From an uncultured Eubacteriales bacterium (lineage in GTDB: Bacteria; Bacillota; Clostridia; Christensenellales; Christensenellaceae), in assembly GCA_900545085.1 (NCBI GenBank), contig UQXU01000085.1, positions 1 through 7,937 on the forward strand: a stretch of DNA of 7,937 nt. The letters are read 5' to 3'. Below, in pieces: positions 1 to 3,744 of the stretch; position 1 is the stretch's first letter, and each line of letters begins with the position of its first letter. The notes under the pieces are model-generated. The model ran no database searches, was not told where the DNA came from, and saw only the letters and a list, made by a program, of their open reading frames with translations. The translations under genes were made by a program, and so were the position numbers.

Positions 1-166
1 AATATTCTGTGAAAAGATGCAATTCATTCTCTAATATATCAGGCAATATGACCATGACGATTATATCATAATAATGGTTTATAGTCACCTAATAAAATCA
101 AGTATATTTATTAGAATTTAATATGAATAAGTTAAAAAATAAATCAAGAAAAAAATAAAAAAGCTA
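1..166. other. AT-rich non-coding stretch upstream of the tRNA
   Basis: No convincing coding region is visible. An AT-only inverted repeat (CTAATAAA at 89-96, TTTATTAG at 107-114) could be the end of a transcript from the left, but it has no GC core and no clear T-run. The rest is A/T-rich DNA leading into the tRNA promoter. Confidence 0.4.
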
Positions 167-195
167 TTGACAAAGCAGAACAACTACGATATAAT
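167..195 (+). promoter_or_regulatory. Consensus sigma-A promoter for tRNA-Arg
   Basis: TTGACA at 167-172 and TATAAT at 190-195 are separated by exactly 17 bp, a perfect match to the housekeeping consensus. The expected start is near 202, about 18 bases before the mature tRNA 5' end. The position and strength fit a stable-RNA promoter. Confidence 0.9.
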
Positions 196-219
196 AAAAT
201 ACGCGCTTGCGAAGTGCAT

Positions 220-296
220 GTGGCTGTAGCTCAGCTGGATAGAGTGTTTGACTACGAATCAAAAGGTCGGGGGTTCGAATCCCTTCAGCCACGCCA
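220..296 (+). tRNA. tRNA-Arg (anticodon ACG)
   Basis: A 77-nt cloverleaf can be folded by eye. The acceptor stem is GTGGCTG (220-226) with CAGCCAC (286-292). The D arm begins GCTC (229-232). The anticodon stem TTTGA/TCAAA (247-251/259-263) encloses loop CTACGAA with anticodon ACG at 254-256. The T loop is TTCGAAT (274-280), the T stem has two G-U pairs, the discriminator is G293 and CCA (294-296) is encoded. ACG reads CGN arginine codons. tRNA 3' ends are common integration targets for tyrosine recombinases, and an integrase remnant lies about 125 bp downstream. Confidence 0.97.
269..296 (+). other. Candidate attachment site (3' end of tRNA-Arg)
   Basis: The T-arm to CCA segment of the tRNA is the usual core for tyrosine-recombinase elements, and a decayed integrase follows it immediately. 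No second copy of this segment was found in the window, so the other end of the element is either outside it or lost. The assignment rests on context, not on a visible duplication. Confidence 0.3.
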
Positions 297-300
297 TTGA

Positions 301-326
301 AAAACCGCTTGAAATAGCGGTTTTTT
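301..326 (+). terminator. Intrinsic terminator of tRNA-Arg
   Basis: AAAACCGC (301-308) pairs with GCGGTTTT (317-324) across an 8-nt loop and runs into a T tract. It lies 4 bases after the CCA end, as expected for a monocistronic tRNA gene. Confidence 0.9.
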
Positions 327-420
327 GCTTTATATCGGCATTTTATCATATATGCGCTGCAAAAATCCAAATCACAAAAAATTATAGAAAATCGTTCAAA
401 ATTTGAAAAAGTGTCGTAAA

Positions 421-924
421 CTACACGCCGAGCGAGACAGCCTCGCGCATAATGTCTATTTGCGCCTCCTGCTTGCTGTATGCACGTTTGGGAGTATTAG
501 CGTCAGAGGACGCCTTGGGGAGCTTTATCATTTCGGCAGGGTTATATTGTGTAATGCCTTTGCGCACGGCCAAGTCTAGGACGCTTTTTATTATAACGCG
601 CATTTTGGATAAATATGAATGAGAAAAACGAGAATGGTCTGAATAGAATTTTTTTATGTCTGTTTCAGTTATCCGTGCGACAAGCATTGTTCCAAAGTAG
701 GGGAGAATATGCCGGTTTAAAGGCGATTCATATGTTTTTTCCAGTGTTACATTGCGGACTGCATCGCGCTTGTACGTTTCGAGCCATTCTTCTGCCAGAG
801 CCTTAAACGGTATACTGCCAGGTTCCGGAGCCCTCTCTGTGTATAGTCTTGCAACAAAATCATCATATGCTTTATTGGCCGCAAGCTTGGACTTCCCATA
901 AAAGCTCTTACGCTTTTTGTGGCA
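421..924 (-). pseudogene. Tyrosine recombinase (phage/ICE integrase) remnant, catalytic domain missing
   Basis: The frame is open from 924 to the TAG at 421-423 (about 167 codons). The N-terminal part (KSFYGKSKLAANKAYDDF) is an AP2-like arm-site-binding domain. The following part (WLETYKRDAV... HILPYFG... SYLSKMRVIIKSVLDLAV) is the SAM-like core-binding domain of Tn916/phage-type integrases. The gene then stops, so the catalytic domain with the R-H-R-Y residues (normally about 180-200 more residues) is absent. The 5' end is also lost: a TGA at 925-927 precedes the first recognisable residues, and the only ATG is deep inside at 687. The position beside tRNA-Arg fits an old element inserted there. 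Any product could bind DNA but not recombine it. Confidence 0.85.
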
Positions 925-1033
925 TCAAAAAAGCGGTAAACAGGACAAAACAATCAAAACATTAAACCTGATTACCGCAATCCTAATAATCATCGATAAG
1001 CTACTAGATATTATAGAAAGGCTTACTCGATGA
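902..1033 (+). pseudogene. Fragment of a small hydrophobic peptide gene
   Basis: A short plus-strand frame ends at TGA 1031-1033 and encodes a tail with a strongly hydrophobic stretch (TLNLITAILIIIDKLLDII) flanked by basic residues. This resembles small membrane or amphipathic peptides of prophages. There is no ATG and no ribosome site; the frame is open only from a TAA at 899-901, and its 5' part overlaps the integrase remnant antisense. The join near 925 therefore looks like a rearrangement breakpoint. The family was not recognised. Confidence 0.3.
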
Positions 1034-1037
1034 AGAG

Positions 1038-1059
1038 GGGGAGGGCAAGTTCCCTTCCC
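1038..1059 (+). other. GC-rich hairpin of unknown role
   Basis: GGGGAGGG (1038-1045) pairs with CCCTTCCC (1052-1059) over a 6-nt loop, with one G-U pair. No T-run follows, so it is not a standard terminator. A short dyad (TACC/GGATA, about 1062-1075) follows. The site lies between two gene fragments. Confidence 0.35.
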
Positions 1060-1131
1060 TATACCTATAGGATACCTTATTTCAAGCTCGTTGTCAATAA
1101 GTCGTGCCCGCAAGGGGCGTGAGGAAATAGG

Positions 1132-1266
1132 GTGAAAAGCACAGACCTAGCAAAAAGTGTGCAAGTATCCCAGATTGAGCGCGGGACAAAAACAGTGTCG
1201 CTGCCACTGGCGGTAAAAATAACGCGGGTACTGGAATGTGAAATACAAGAATTATTGTATAACTAG
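1132..1266 (+). pseudogene. XRE-family helix-turn-helix regulator remnant
   Basis: From GTG 1132 to TAG 1264-1266 the frame encodes 44 residues ending in a typical HTH_3 second half: LAKSVQVSQIERGTKTVSLP, then LAVKITRVLECEIQELL. Upstream in another frame (about 1099-1131) lies a plausible first-helix remnant (SRARKGREEIG) ending at a TGA, so a small deletion or frameshift has joined two frames and removed most of helices 1-2. GAGG at 1121-1124 sits 7 bases before the GTG, so a short product is possible, but it would lack a complete HTH. It was probably the element's repressor. Confidence 0.6.
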
Positions 1267-1363
1267 ACGAGGTAAGCAACGCGGATATGGATAAAAAATT
1301 GCTTTCATAGTTGGGAAGGAGAAAAGTCACTGCCGAAAAATATATCCAAAAGCAATAAAAAGC
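1267..1363. other. Intergenic stretch with no recognisable gene
   Basis: Between the XRE remnant and the extended -10 at 1364 no open frame with family similarity was seen on either strand. An AGGAG-like motif at 1317-1321 has no start codon after it, which suggests a lost gene start. Confidence 0.4.
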
Positions 1364-1372
1364 TGCTATAAT
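1364..1372 (+). promoter_or_regulatory. Extended -10 promoter upstream of repeat A and hicB-1
   Basis: TGCTATAAT gives a TG-n-TATAAT extended -10 (TATAAT at 1367-1372); no good -35 is visible. The same TGCTATAATAA string precedes the intact repeat at 4249-4257, suggesting that the two repeats share a related leader. Transcription would begin about 10 bases before repeat A. Confidence 0.5.
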
Positions 1373-1390
1373 AAAAATACAACAATAACT
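1373..1390 (+). repeat. 18-bp direct repeat, left copy (other copy 1820-1837)
   Basis: An 18-base exact string beginning AAAAATACAACAATAA occurs here and at 1820-1837. In the second copy it encodes the C-terminal KIQQ-stop of the hicB-1 tail and is followed by a CRISPR-like repeat; here it is also followed by one. The 447-bp period implies that a unit of [hicB 3' end + CRISPR-like repeat] was duplicated or recombined. Confidence 0.8.
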
Positions 1391-1419
1391 ACCCCCCTCG
1401 GGGGTGCATGGATTGAAAT
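1389..1419 (+). CRISPR. Degenerate solitary type I-C-like CRISPR repeat (A)
   Basis: This 31-nt unit aligns with the repeat at 4311-4342. It keeps the stem (CCCCCTCGGGGGTGC) and the 3' tag TGGATTGAAAT, but carries three changes in the first four bases, a 1-base deletion in the loop side and G to A at 1408. ATTGAAA(T/C) at the 3' end after a GC hairpin is the hallmark of type I-C (and related I-B) repeats, where Cas5d cuts after the hairpin. There is no regular spacer/repeat series, so this is not an array. It lies about 36 bp before the start of hicB-1. Confidence 0.7.
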
Positions 1420-1425
1420 TATAGA

Positions 1426-1440
1426 GGCGCAGATTGAAAA
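1426..1440 (+). repeat. Partial copy of the CRISPR repeat 3' end
   Basis: GGCGCAGATTGAAAA matches the last bases of repeat B (GCGTAGATTGAAAT) with few differences. It starts 6 bases after repeat A, too close for a normal spacer. It directly precedes the hicB-1 ribosome site GGGAGG (1442-1447). Confidence 0.4.
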
Positions 1441-1455
1441 AGGGAGGATATTAAT

Positions 1456-1764
1456 ATGTTATTTGTTTATCCGGCTATTTTTCACAGAGAAGACAATGCG
1501 TATTGGGTGGAGTTCCCGGATCTACTAGGTTGCCAGACATATGGTGCAACTGTAAATGAAGCTATGCAGTTTGCACAAGAAACATTAACGGGTTATTTGC
1601 TTACACTGTTTGAGGGAGGCGGAGATTTAACTGCACCGTCTGAGTTGTCGGAAATGGATAAAGTAGAGGATGGATTCGCCACGTTAGTGGCCTGCGACAT
1701 GAGCGCGTATAAAGATACAAAGGCTGTAAAGAAAACGCTTACAATTCCTGCTTGGCTAAACTAA
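1456..1764 (+). CDS. HicB-family antitoxin-like protein, C-terminally truncated (hicB-1)
   Basis: The 102-residue product has the HicB partial RNase H-like fold: YPAIFHRED...YWVEFPDLLGC near the N-terminus, then the helix TVNEAMQFAQETLTGYLL. The second strand/loop region ends in KKTLTIPAWLN, which is the start of the C-terminal ribbon-helix-helix. ATG 1456 is set by GGGAGG 8 bases upstream. TAA at 1762-1764 cuts the protein inside the RHH, and the rest of that domain is still legible out of frame downstream. HicB normally neutralises the HicA mRNA interferase and represses its own operon; no HicA is encoded nearby. The product is probably unable to bind DNA. CRISPR-like repeats sit on both sides of the gene. 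Confidence 0.85.
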   Translation: MLFVYPAIFHREDNAYWVEFPDLLGCQTYGATVNEAMQFAQETLTGYLLTLFEGGGDLTAPSELSEMDKVEDGFATLVACDMSAYKDTKAVKKTLTIPAWLN

Positions 1765-1835
1765 AGGGCTATAGACAGGGGATAAAATCCTCACAAACGT
1801 TGCAGGAGGCACTGATTAGAAAAATACAACAATAA
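1765..1835 (+). pseudogene. Detached C-terminal RHH tail of hicB-1
   Basis: After the TAA the original frame reads RAIDRG and stops again. From 1782 the next frame reads IKSSQTLQEALIRKIQQ and ends at TAA 1833-1835, matching the canonical HicB ending (G-I-N-F-S-Q-x-L-Q-E-A-L). One nonsense change at 1762-1764 plus a 1-base deletion near 1780-1782 explains the break. Loss looks fairly recent because every residue is still readable. Confidence 0.8.
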
Positions 1836-1839
1836 CTGT

Positions 1840-1864
1840 GTCGCATCCCCAAAAAAGGGGGTGT
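1840..1864 (+). repeat. Degenerate 5' part of a type I-C-like CRISPR repeat (A')
   Basis: GTCGCATCCCC (1840-1850), six A and GGGGGTGT (1857-1864) form an 8-bp hairpin with two G-U pairs. The 5' end GTCGCnnCCC matches the I-C-type repeat start seen at 4311, but the ATTGAAAT tag is missing. It begins 4 bases after the hicB-1 tail stop, on the same strand. It could instead be an unrelated hairpin. Confidence 0.45.
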
Positions 1865-1877
1865 AAAGGCTGTCGTG

Positions 1878-1900
1878 GCTGTCGCTTCGGCGGCTTTTTT
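1878..1900 (+). terminator. Intrinsic terminator after hicB-1
   Basis: GCTGTCG (1878-1884) pairs with CGGCGGC (1888-1894), including two G-U pairs, over a CTT loop and runs into T6 (1895-1900). It would end transcripts started at 1364. Confidence 0.75.
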
Positions 1901-1947
1901 AAGTGTTTCACATATTCACGTACAATAGTTGTTATACTTGATTAAGT

Positions 1948-1975
1948 AAAAAAAGAAGGGGAGTTAATCCCCTTC
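1948..1975 (-). terminator. Intrinsic terminator of module 1
   Basis: Read on the minus strand, GAAGGGG (1975-1969) pairs with CCCCTTC (1961-1955) and is followed by a T tract (1954-1948). The stop codon of the RHH gene lies inside the loop, so the hairpin overlaps the end of the coding region. Confidence 0.85.
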
Positions 1976-2149
1976 GTGCTCCTCGATATAGGCTTTGATG
2001 AATTTGTTGAGTACACCGTTCATCGTTTCTCCGTTGCGTTCGCACGCGGCGCGAAACAGCTCCTTCGTGCCTTTGGGGACGTTGAGCCGGATAGGGTCAT
2101 ACGCTTTGGCGGCGTAGCGGTTTTTGACCGCGGAGGATGTTTTGCCCAT
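1964..2149 (-). CDS. Small ribbon-helix-helix DNA-binding protein (module 1, RHH-1)
   Basis: The 61-residue product has an Arc/MetJ-type layout. A basic N-terminal arm (KTSSAVKNRY) is followed by a short strand (DPIRLNV, residues 18-24). Helix A is PKGTKELFRAACERNG, and helix B is TMNGVLNKFIKAYIEEH. In Arc, alternating strand residues enter the major groove; by alignment on the proline after the strand these are P19, R21 and N23 here. RHH proteins bind operators as dimers of dimers and often repress their own operon, so the inverted repeat in the module promoter (2527-2542) is the likely target. The ATG overlaps the stop of the preceding gene (TAATG), implying translational coupling. Confidence 0.8.
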   Translation of the reverse strand: MGKTSSAVKNRYAAKAYDPIRLNVPKGTKELFRAACERNGETMNGVLNKFIKAYIEEHEGD

Positions 2150-2298
2150 TATACACGCTTCCTTTCCAGAATGAGAGCGACGATGGAGCAGCAGGCTGCC
2201 GCCGCTAGAATGACGGTCGAAGCAGCGCCGCTTATAAATTGTGCGGCGATTATTCCGACGGTGTTAAGGATGAGTAAGATTATAGTTGCTTTTTTCAT
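2149..2298 (-). CDS. Small membrane protein B1 (module 1), unknown function
   Basis: The 49-residue product starts at ATG 2298 (context AACCATGAAAAAA, shared with its counterpart in module 2) and ends at TAA 2149-2151, overlapping the RHH start. Two hydrophobic segments (about residues 4-19 and 24-43) are joined by a short polar turn, and the C-terminus is basic (ERKRV), predicting a two-pass inner-membrane peptide. No Shine-Dalgarno sequence is visible before the ATG. The paralogue B2 has similar length and topology but little sequence identity. No family was recognised. Confidence 0.65.
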   Translation of the reverse strand: MKKATIILLILNTVGIIAAQFISGAASTVILAAAACCSIVALILERKRV

Positions 2299-2320
2299 GG
2301 TTATGCTGTAAAATGAGATT

Positions 2321-2353
2321 GGGAAGGGTACTCGGGGCTTGCGCCCCTTTCCC
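2321..2353. other. Conserved GC hairpin between genes A1 and B1
   Basis: GGGGC (2334-2338), TTGC and GCCCC (2343-2347) form a stem with a GCAA tetraloop on the minus-strand mRNA. An outer stem between 2321-2327 and 2347-2353 is possible. The core GGGTACTCGGGGCTTGCG and following CCCCTTTCCC are identical in module 2 although the neighbouring genes differ. It may control translation or stability of the B gene. Confidence 0.55.
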
Positions 2354-2362
2354 TTTTTGCTC

Positions 2363-2488
2363 TTACCGCTTCCTCCGCTTGCTGTGCTTAGGAGCGGTTT
2401 TTTTCTTGCCCTTCAGACTTAATATCAGGAGAGCTACGTTAGCGCCCGTTGATATTGCCGTGAGCAAGAGGTTTGCTCAATCTTTCAT
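2363..2488 (-). pseudogene. Small membrane peptide A1 (module 1) with an in-frame TGA at codon 4
   Basis: A strong ribosome site (AAAGGAGG) precedes ATG 2488, but the frame reads M-K-D-TGA and then continues open for 37 codons as ANLLLTAISTGANVALLILS and a basic tail ending KTAPKHSKRRKR before TAA 2363-2365. The tail matches A2 of module 2 (KTAPKHSKQKKR), so this is the same gene. The TGA (2479-2477) is one transition away from TGG (Trp). Three simple explanations are a nonsense mutation, a sequencing error or recoding. Other genes here end in TGA, which argues against a general TGA=Trp code. Confidence 0.65.
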
Positions 2489-2518
2489 CTTATGCCTCCT
2501 TTCCTAATTTCTATAATT

Positions 2519-2547
2519 ATTATATCATACATGTACACGTATGTCAA
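2519..2547 (-). promoter_or_regulatory. Module 1 promoter with operator-like dyad (2527-2542)
   Basis: On the minus strand TTGACA (2547-2542) and TATAAT (2524-2519) are spaced 17 bp, a perfect consensus. The spacer is filled by a 16-bp near-palindrome, ATACATGTACACGTAT, with half-sites ATACATGT and ATACGTGT. A repressor there would block RNA polymerase directly. The RHH protein of the same module is the obvious candidate. Confidence 0.8.
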
Positions 2548-2627
2548 GCATTTTTTGAGAAAAAAATTATTTTTTTAAAAAAGGGGTCGACTTTTGCACG
2601 TACAATAGTTGTTATGCTTGGTTAAGC

Positions 2628-2655
2628 AAAAAAGAAGGGGGAGTTAATCCCCTTC
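2628..2655 (-). terminator. Intrinsic terminator of module 2
   Basis: On the minus strand GAAGGGG (2655-2649) pairs with CCCCTTC (2640-2634) and a T run follows (2633-2628, after a purine change). It is homologous to the module 1 terminator and likewise overlaps the RHH stop codon. Confidence 0.8.
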
Positions 2656-2829
2656 ATGCTCCTCGATGTAGGCTTTGATGAATTTGTTGAGAACACCGTT
2701 CATCGTTTCTCCGTTGCGTTCGCACGCGGCGCGGAATAGCTCTTTCGTGCCTTTGGGCATGGACATTTGATAGAGGTCGTAGGCTTTTTGGTTGTAGCGG
2801 CGCTTGACCGCGGAGGATGTTTTGCTCAT
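2644..2829 (-). CDS. Small ribbon-helix-helix DNA-binding protein (module 2, RHH-2)
   Basis: A 61-residue paralogue of RHH-1. The last 37 residues (PKGTKEL to EHEGD) are identical, but all six residues 19-24 of the strand differ: LYQMSM here against PIRLNV. At the predicted groove-facing positions 19, 21 and 23 the residues are L, Q and S. The dimer-forming helices are unchanged, so DNA specificity should differ while the two proteins could in principle form mixed dimers. The start codon is within ATGA shared with the stop of gene B2. The likely target is the dyad at 3197-3212. Confidence 0.8.
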   Translation of the reverse strand: MSKTSSAVKRRYNQKAYDLYQMSMPKGTKELFRAACERNGETMNGVLNKFIKAYIEEHEGD

Positions 2830-2978
2830 GATTTACTCCTTTTGGTGATGATGTAAGCGGCGGTTGCGCTTATTGCGGCGGCGATGCAAAGCATCAGGGC
2901 GGCAATGCCCTTGACTATCACTGCGGCGAACAAGCAGATAGGGACGATGAACATGCAGATAACGCTTGATTTTTTCAT
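2826..2978 (-). CDS. Small membrane protein B2 (module 2), unknown function
   Basis: The 50-residue product runs from ATG 2978 to TGA 2828-2826, overlapping the RHH-2 start in ATGA. After MKKSS come two hydrophobic segments (about residues 6-23 and 25-44) and a basic end (TKRSKS), indicating a two-pass membrane peptide. The AACCATGAAAAAA start context is as in B1, and again no Shine-Dalgarno sequence is evident. An RHH gene immediately after small membrane peptides would fit an autoregulated toxin-like or phage accessory operon, but this is inference. The family was not recognised. Confidence 0.65.
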   Translation of the reverse strand: MKKSSVICMFIVPICLFAAVIVKGIAALMLCIAAAISATAAYIITKRSKS

Positions 2979-3000
2979 GGTTGTTAGATATAATTGAGTT

Positions 3001-3030
3001 GGAGGGTACTCGGGGCTTGCGCCCCTTTCC
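3001..3030. other. Conserved GC hairpin between genes A2 and B2
   Basis: The same stem with GCAA loop (on the minus-strand mRNA) as at 2334-2347, within a stretch nearly identical to module 1 (GGGTACTCGGGGCTTG and what follows). The outer-stem partner is shortened (GGAGGG against GGGAAGGG), so the inner hairpin is the preserved part. Confidence 0.55.
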
Positions 3031-3038
3031 CCTTGTTT

Positions 3039-3158
3039 TTACCGCTTCTTCTGCTTGCTGTGCTTGGGAGCGGTTTTTTCTTTGTGCGACGCTCGGTAGC
3101 TTAGTGTTGCTATTACTGCCGAGTATATCGCGCACAAAGGAGTTGGCAACTCAATCAT
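3039..3158 (-). CDS. Small membrane peptide A2 (module 2), unknown function
   Basis: The 39-residue product runs from ATG 3158 to TAA 3041-3039. AGGAGGT lies about 6 bases before the ATG. A short hydrophobic N-terminal half (LCAIYSAVIATLSY, about residues 8-21) is followed by a very basic tail (HKEKTAPKHSKQKKR), predicting a single-pass or membrane-inserted peptide with a cytoplasmic basic end. The tail is shared with the broken A1 gene while the hydrophobic part is not. It is the first gene of the module and the one with the best ribosome site. Function unknown. Confidence 0.65.
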   Translation of the reverse strand: MIELPTPLCAIYSAVIATLSYRASHKEKTAPKHSKQKKR

Positions 3159-3188
3159 ATCTTACCTCCTTTCTTAATTTCTATAATT

Positions 3189-3217
3189 ATTATAGCATAC
3201 TCTATGGAGTGTGCAAA
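3189..3217 (-). promoter_or_regulatory. Module 2 promoter with operator-like dyad (3197-3212)
   Basis: On the minus strand TTGCAC (3216-3211) and TATAAT (3194-3189) are 16 bp apart (or TTTGCA with 17 bp). The spacer holds an imperfect 16-bp dyad, ATACTCTATGGAGTGT, with half-sites ATACTCTA and ACACTCCA. It starts 2 bp from the -10, exactly as in module 1, but the inner half-site bases differ. CTATAATTATTATAG (3181-3195) is itself a perfect palindrome, so a weak plus-strand -10 also exists. Confidence 0.7.
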
Positions 3218-3224
3218 GTGTTTA

Positions 3225-3500
3225 ATGAATTTTAAAGTTAGAATGAAAAACTGGTCGTTTTGGCTGGCGATAACAATGGCGATAGGTGTATACTACGGAG
3301 TGACCGGAGCGGATATTACGAGCTGGAGCGCATTGTGGGATTTGATAAAGCAAGCGGTAGGGAACCCGTATGTTATAGTCAGCGTGCTCGCAAGCGTATA
3401 CAATGCGCTGATAGACCCGACTACAAGCGGAGTTACTGACAGCGCAAGAGCTATGACATATACAACTCCGGGAGGGGAAGTGACAGAGGATGAGCAATGA
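3225..3500 (+). CDS. Phage holin, phi LC3/phage_holin_1-like
   Basis: The 91-residue product begins MNFKVRMKNWSFWLAI, aligning with the NWKVRLKNxxFW start of phi LC3-type holins. One hydrophobic segment (FWLAITMAIGVYYGVTG) is followed by a helical stretch with the family's GNPYVIVSVLASVYNALIDPTTSGVTDS block; the NALIDPTTxGVxDS segment is diagnostic. Holins form membrane lesions that release endolysin at the end of the lytic cycle. An ATG at 3204 would add seven unrelated residues, so 3225 is preferred. Neither start has a well-spaced ribosome site and both abut the divergent module 2 promoter, suggesting that the native leader was replaced. The stop overlaps the next gene by 11 bases. Confidence 0.85.
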   Translation: MNFKVRMKNWSFWLAITMAIGVYYGVTGADITSWSALWDLIKQAVGNPYVIVSVLASVYNALIDPTTSGVTDSARAMTYTTPGGEVTEDEQ

Positions 3501-3708
3501 AGTATTAACGTCTCTGCTGGCTCTGGCGGGGACTGCAATAGGGTCGATAACAGGTATACTGACGAGCGCGAGGCTGACGAATTTCCGCCTCAAGCAGTTG
3601 GAAGAAAAAGTAAAGCTGCACAATAATCTTGTAGAGAGGATGACGGCGGTAGAACAACGGAGCAAAAGCAATACACACAGGTTAGACAATTTGGAGCGAG
3701 AGCAATAA
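3490..3708 (+). CDS. XhlA-like phage lysis accessory protein
   Basis: The 72-residue product starts at ATG 3490 inside the holin 3' end. A hydrophobic N-terminal segment (EVLTSLLALAGTAIGSITGILT) leads to a long amphipathic coiled-coil tail (LKQLEEKVKLHNNLVERM, then TAVEQRSKSNTHRLDNLE). Membrane segment plus coiled coil beside a holin matches the XhlA/hemolysin-like accessory proteins of Gram-positive prophages, although here the membrane part is N-terminal, as in many clostridial versions. Overlap with the holin implies coupled translation. No endolysin follows; a terminator begins within 3 bases of the stop. Confidence 0.75.
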   Translation: MSNEVLTSLLALAGTAIGSITGILTSARLTNFRLKQLEEKVKLHNNLVERMTAVEQRSKSNTHRLDNLEREQ

Positions 3709-3710
3709 AG

Positions 3711-3741
3711 CGGGAAGGCTTAAGCCTTCCCGTGTTTTTTT
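3711..3741 (+). terminator. Intrinsic terminator of the holin operon
   Basis: A perfect 22-bp palindrome occupies 3711-3732 (CGGGAAGGCTT and its complement), and a T tract follows on the plus strand (3735-3741). It lies in the gap before the convergent hicB-2 gene. Confidence 0.9.
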
Positions 3742-3744
3742 ACG

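Larger units (their letters stand above)
1917..3217 (-). repeat. Tandem duplication of a three-gene module
   Basis: Two copies (1917-2547 and 2597-3217; period about 680 bp) have the same order on the minus strand: promoter with spacer dyad, small membrane peptide A, conserved hairpin, small membrane peptide B, RHH protein, terminator, end motif CACGTACAATAGTTGTTAT. Identity is patchy. It is near-perfect in the RHH 3' two-thirds, the hairpin and the ribosome-site/-10 region, and low in the membrane peptides, the predicted DNA-contacting strand of the RHH protein and the operator core. Confidence 0.85.

Noticed and set aside
164..370. Minus-strand ORF of 68 residues across the tRNA gene
   Set aside because: It is antisense to tRNA-Arg and contains the familiar spurious GIRTPDLLIRSQTLYPAEL-type translation of a tRNA.
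2365..2404. Plus-strand terminator-like ACCGCT...AGCGGT-T7 (also at 3041-3076)
   Set aside because: There is no plus-strand gene to terminate, and the bases encode the conserved KTAPKHSK-type tail of peptides A1/A2 on the minus strand; the pairing is probably a by-product of coding.
3222..3689. Minus-strand ORF of 155 residues opposite the holin and XhlA-like genes
   Set aside because: The plus-strand genes have clear family features and coupling; the antisense frame is Cys/Ser/Arg-rich and shows no recognisable domain.
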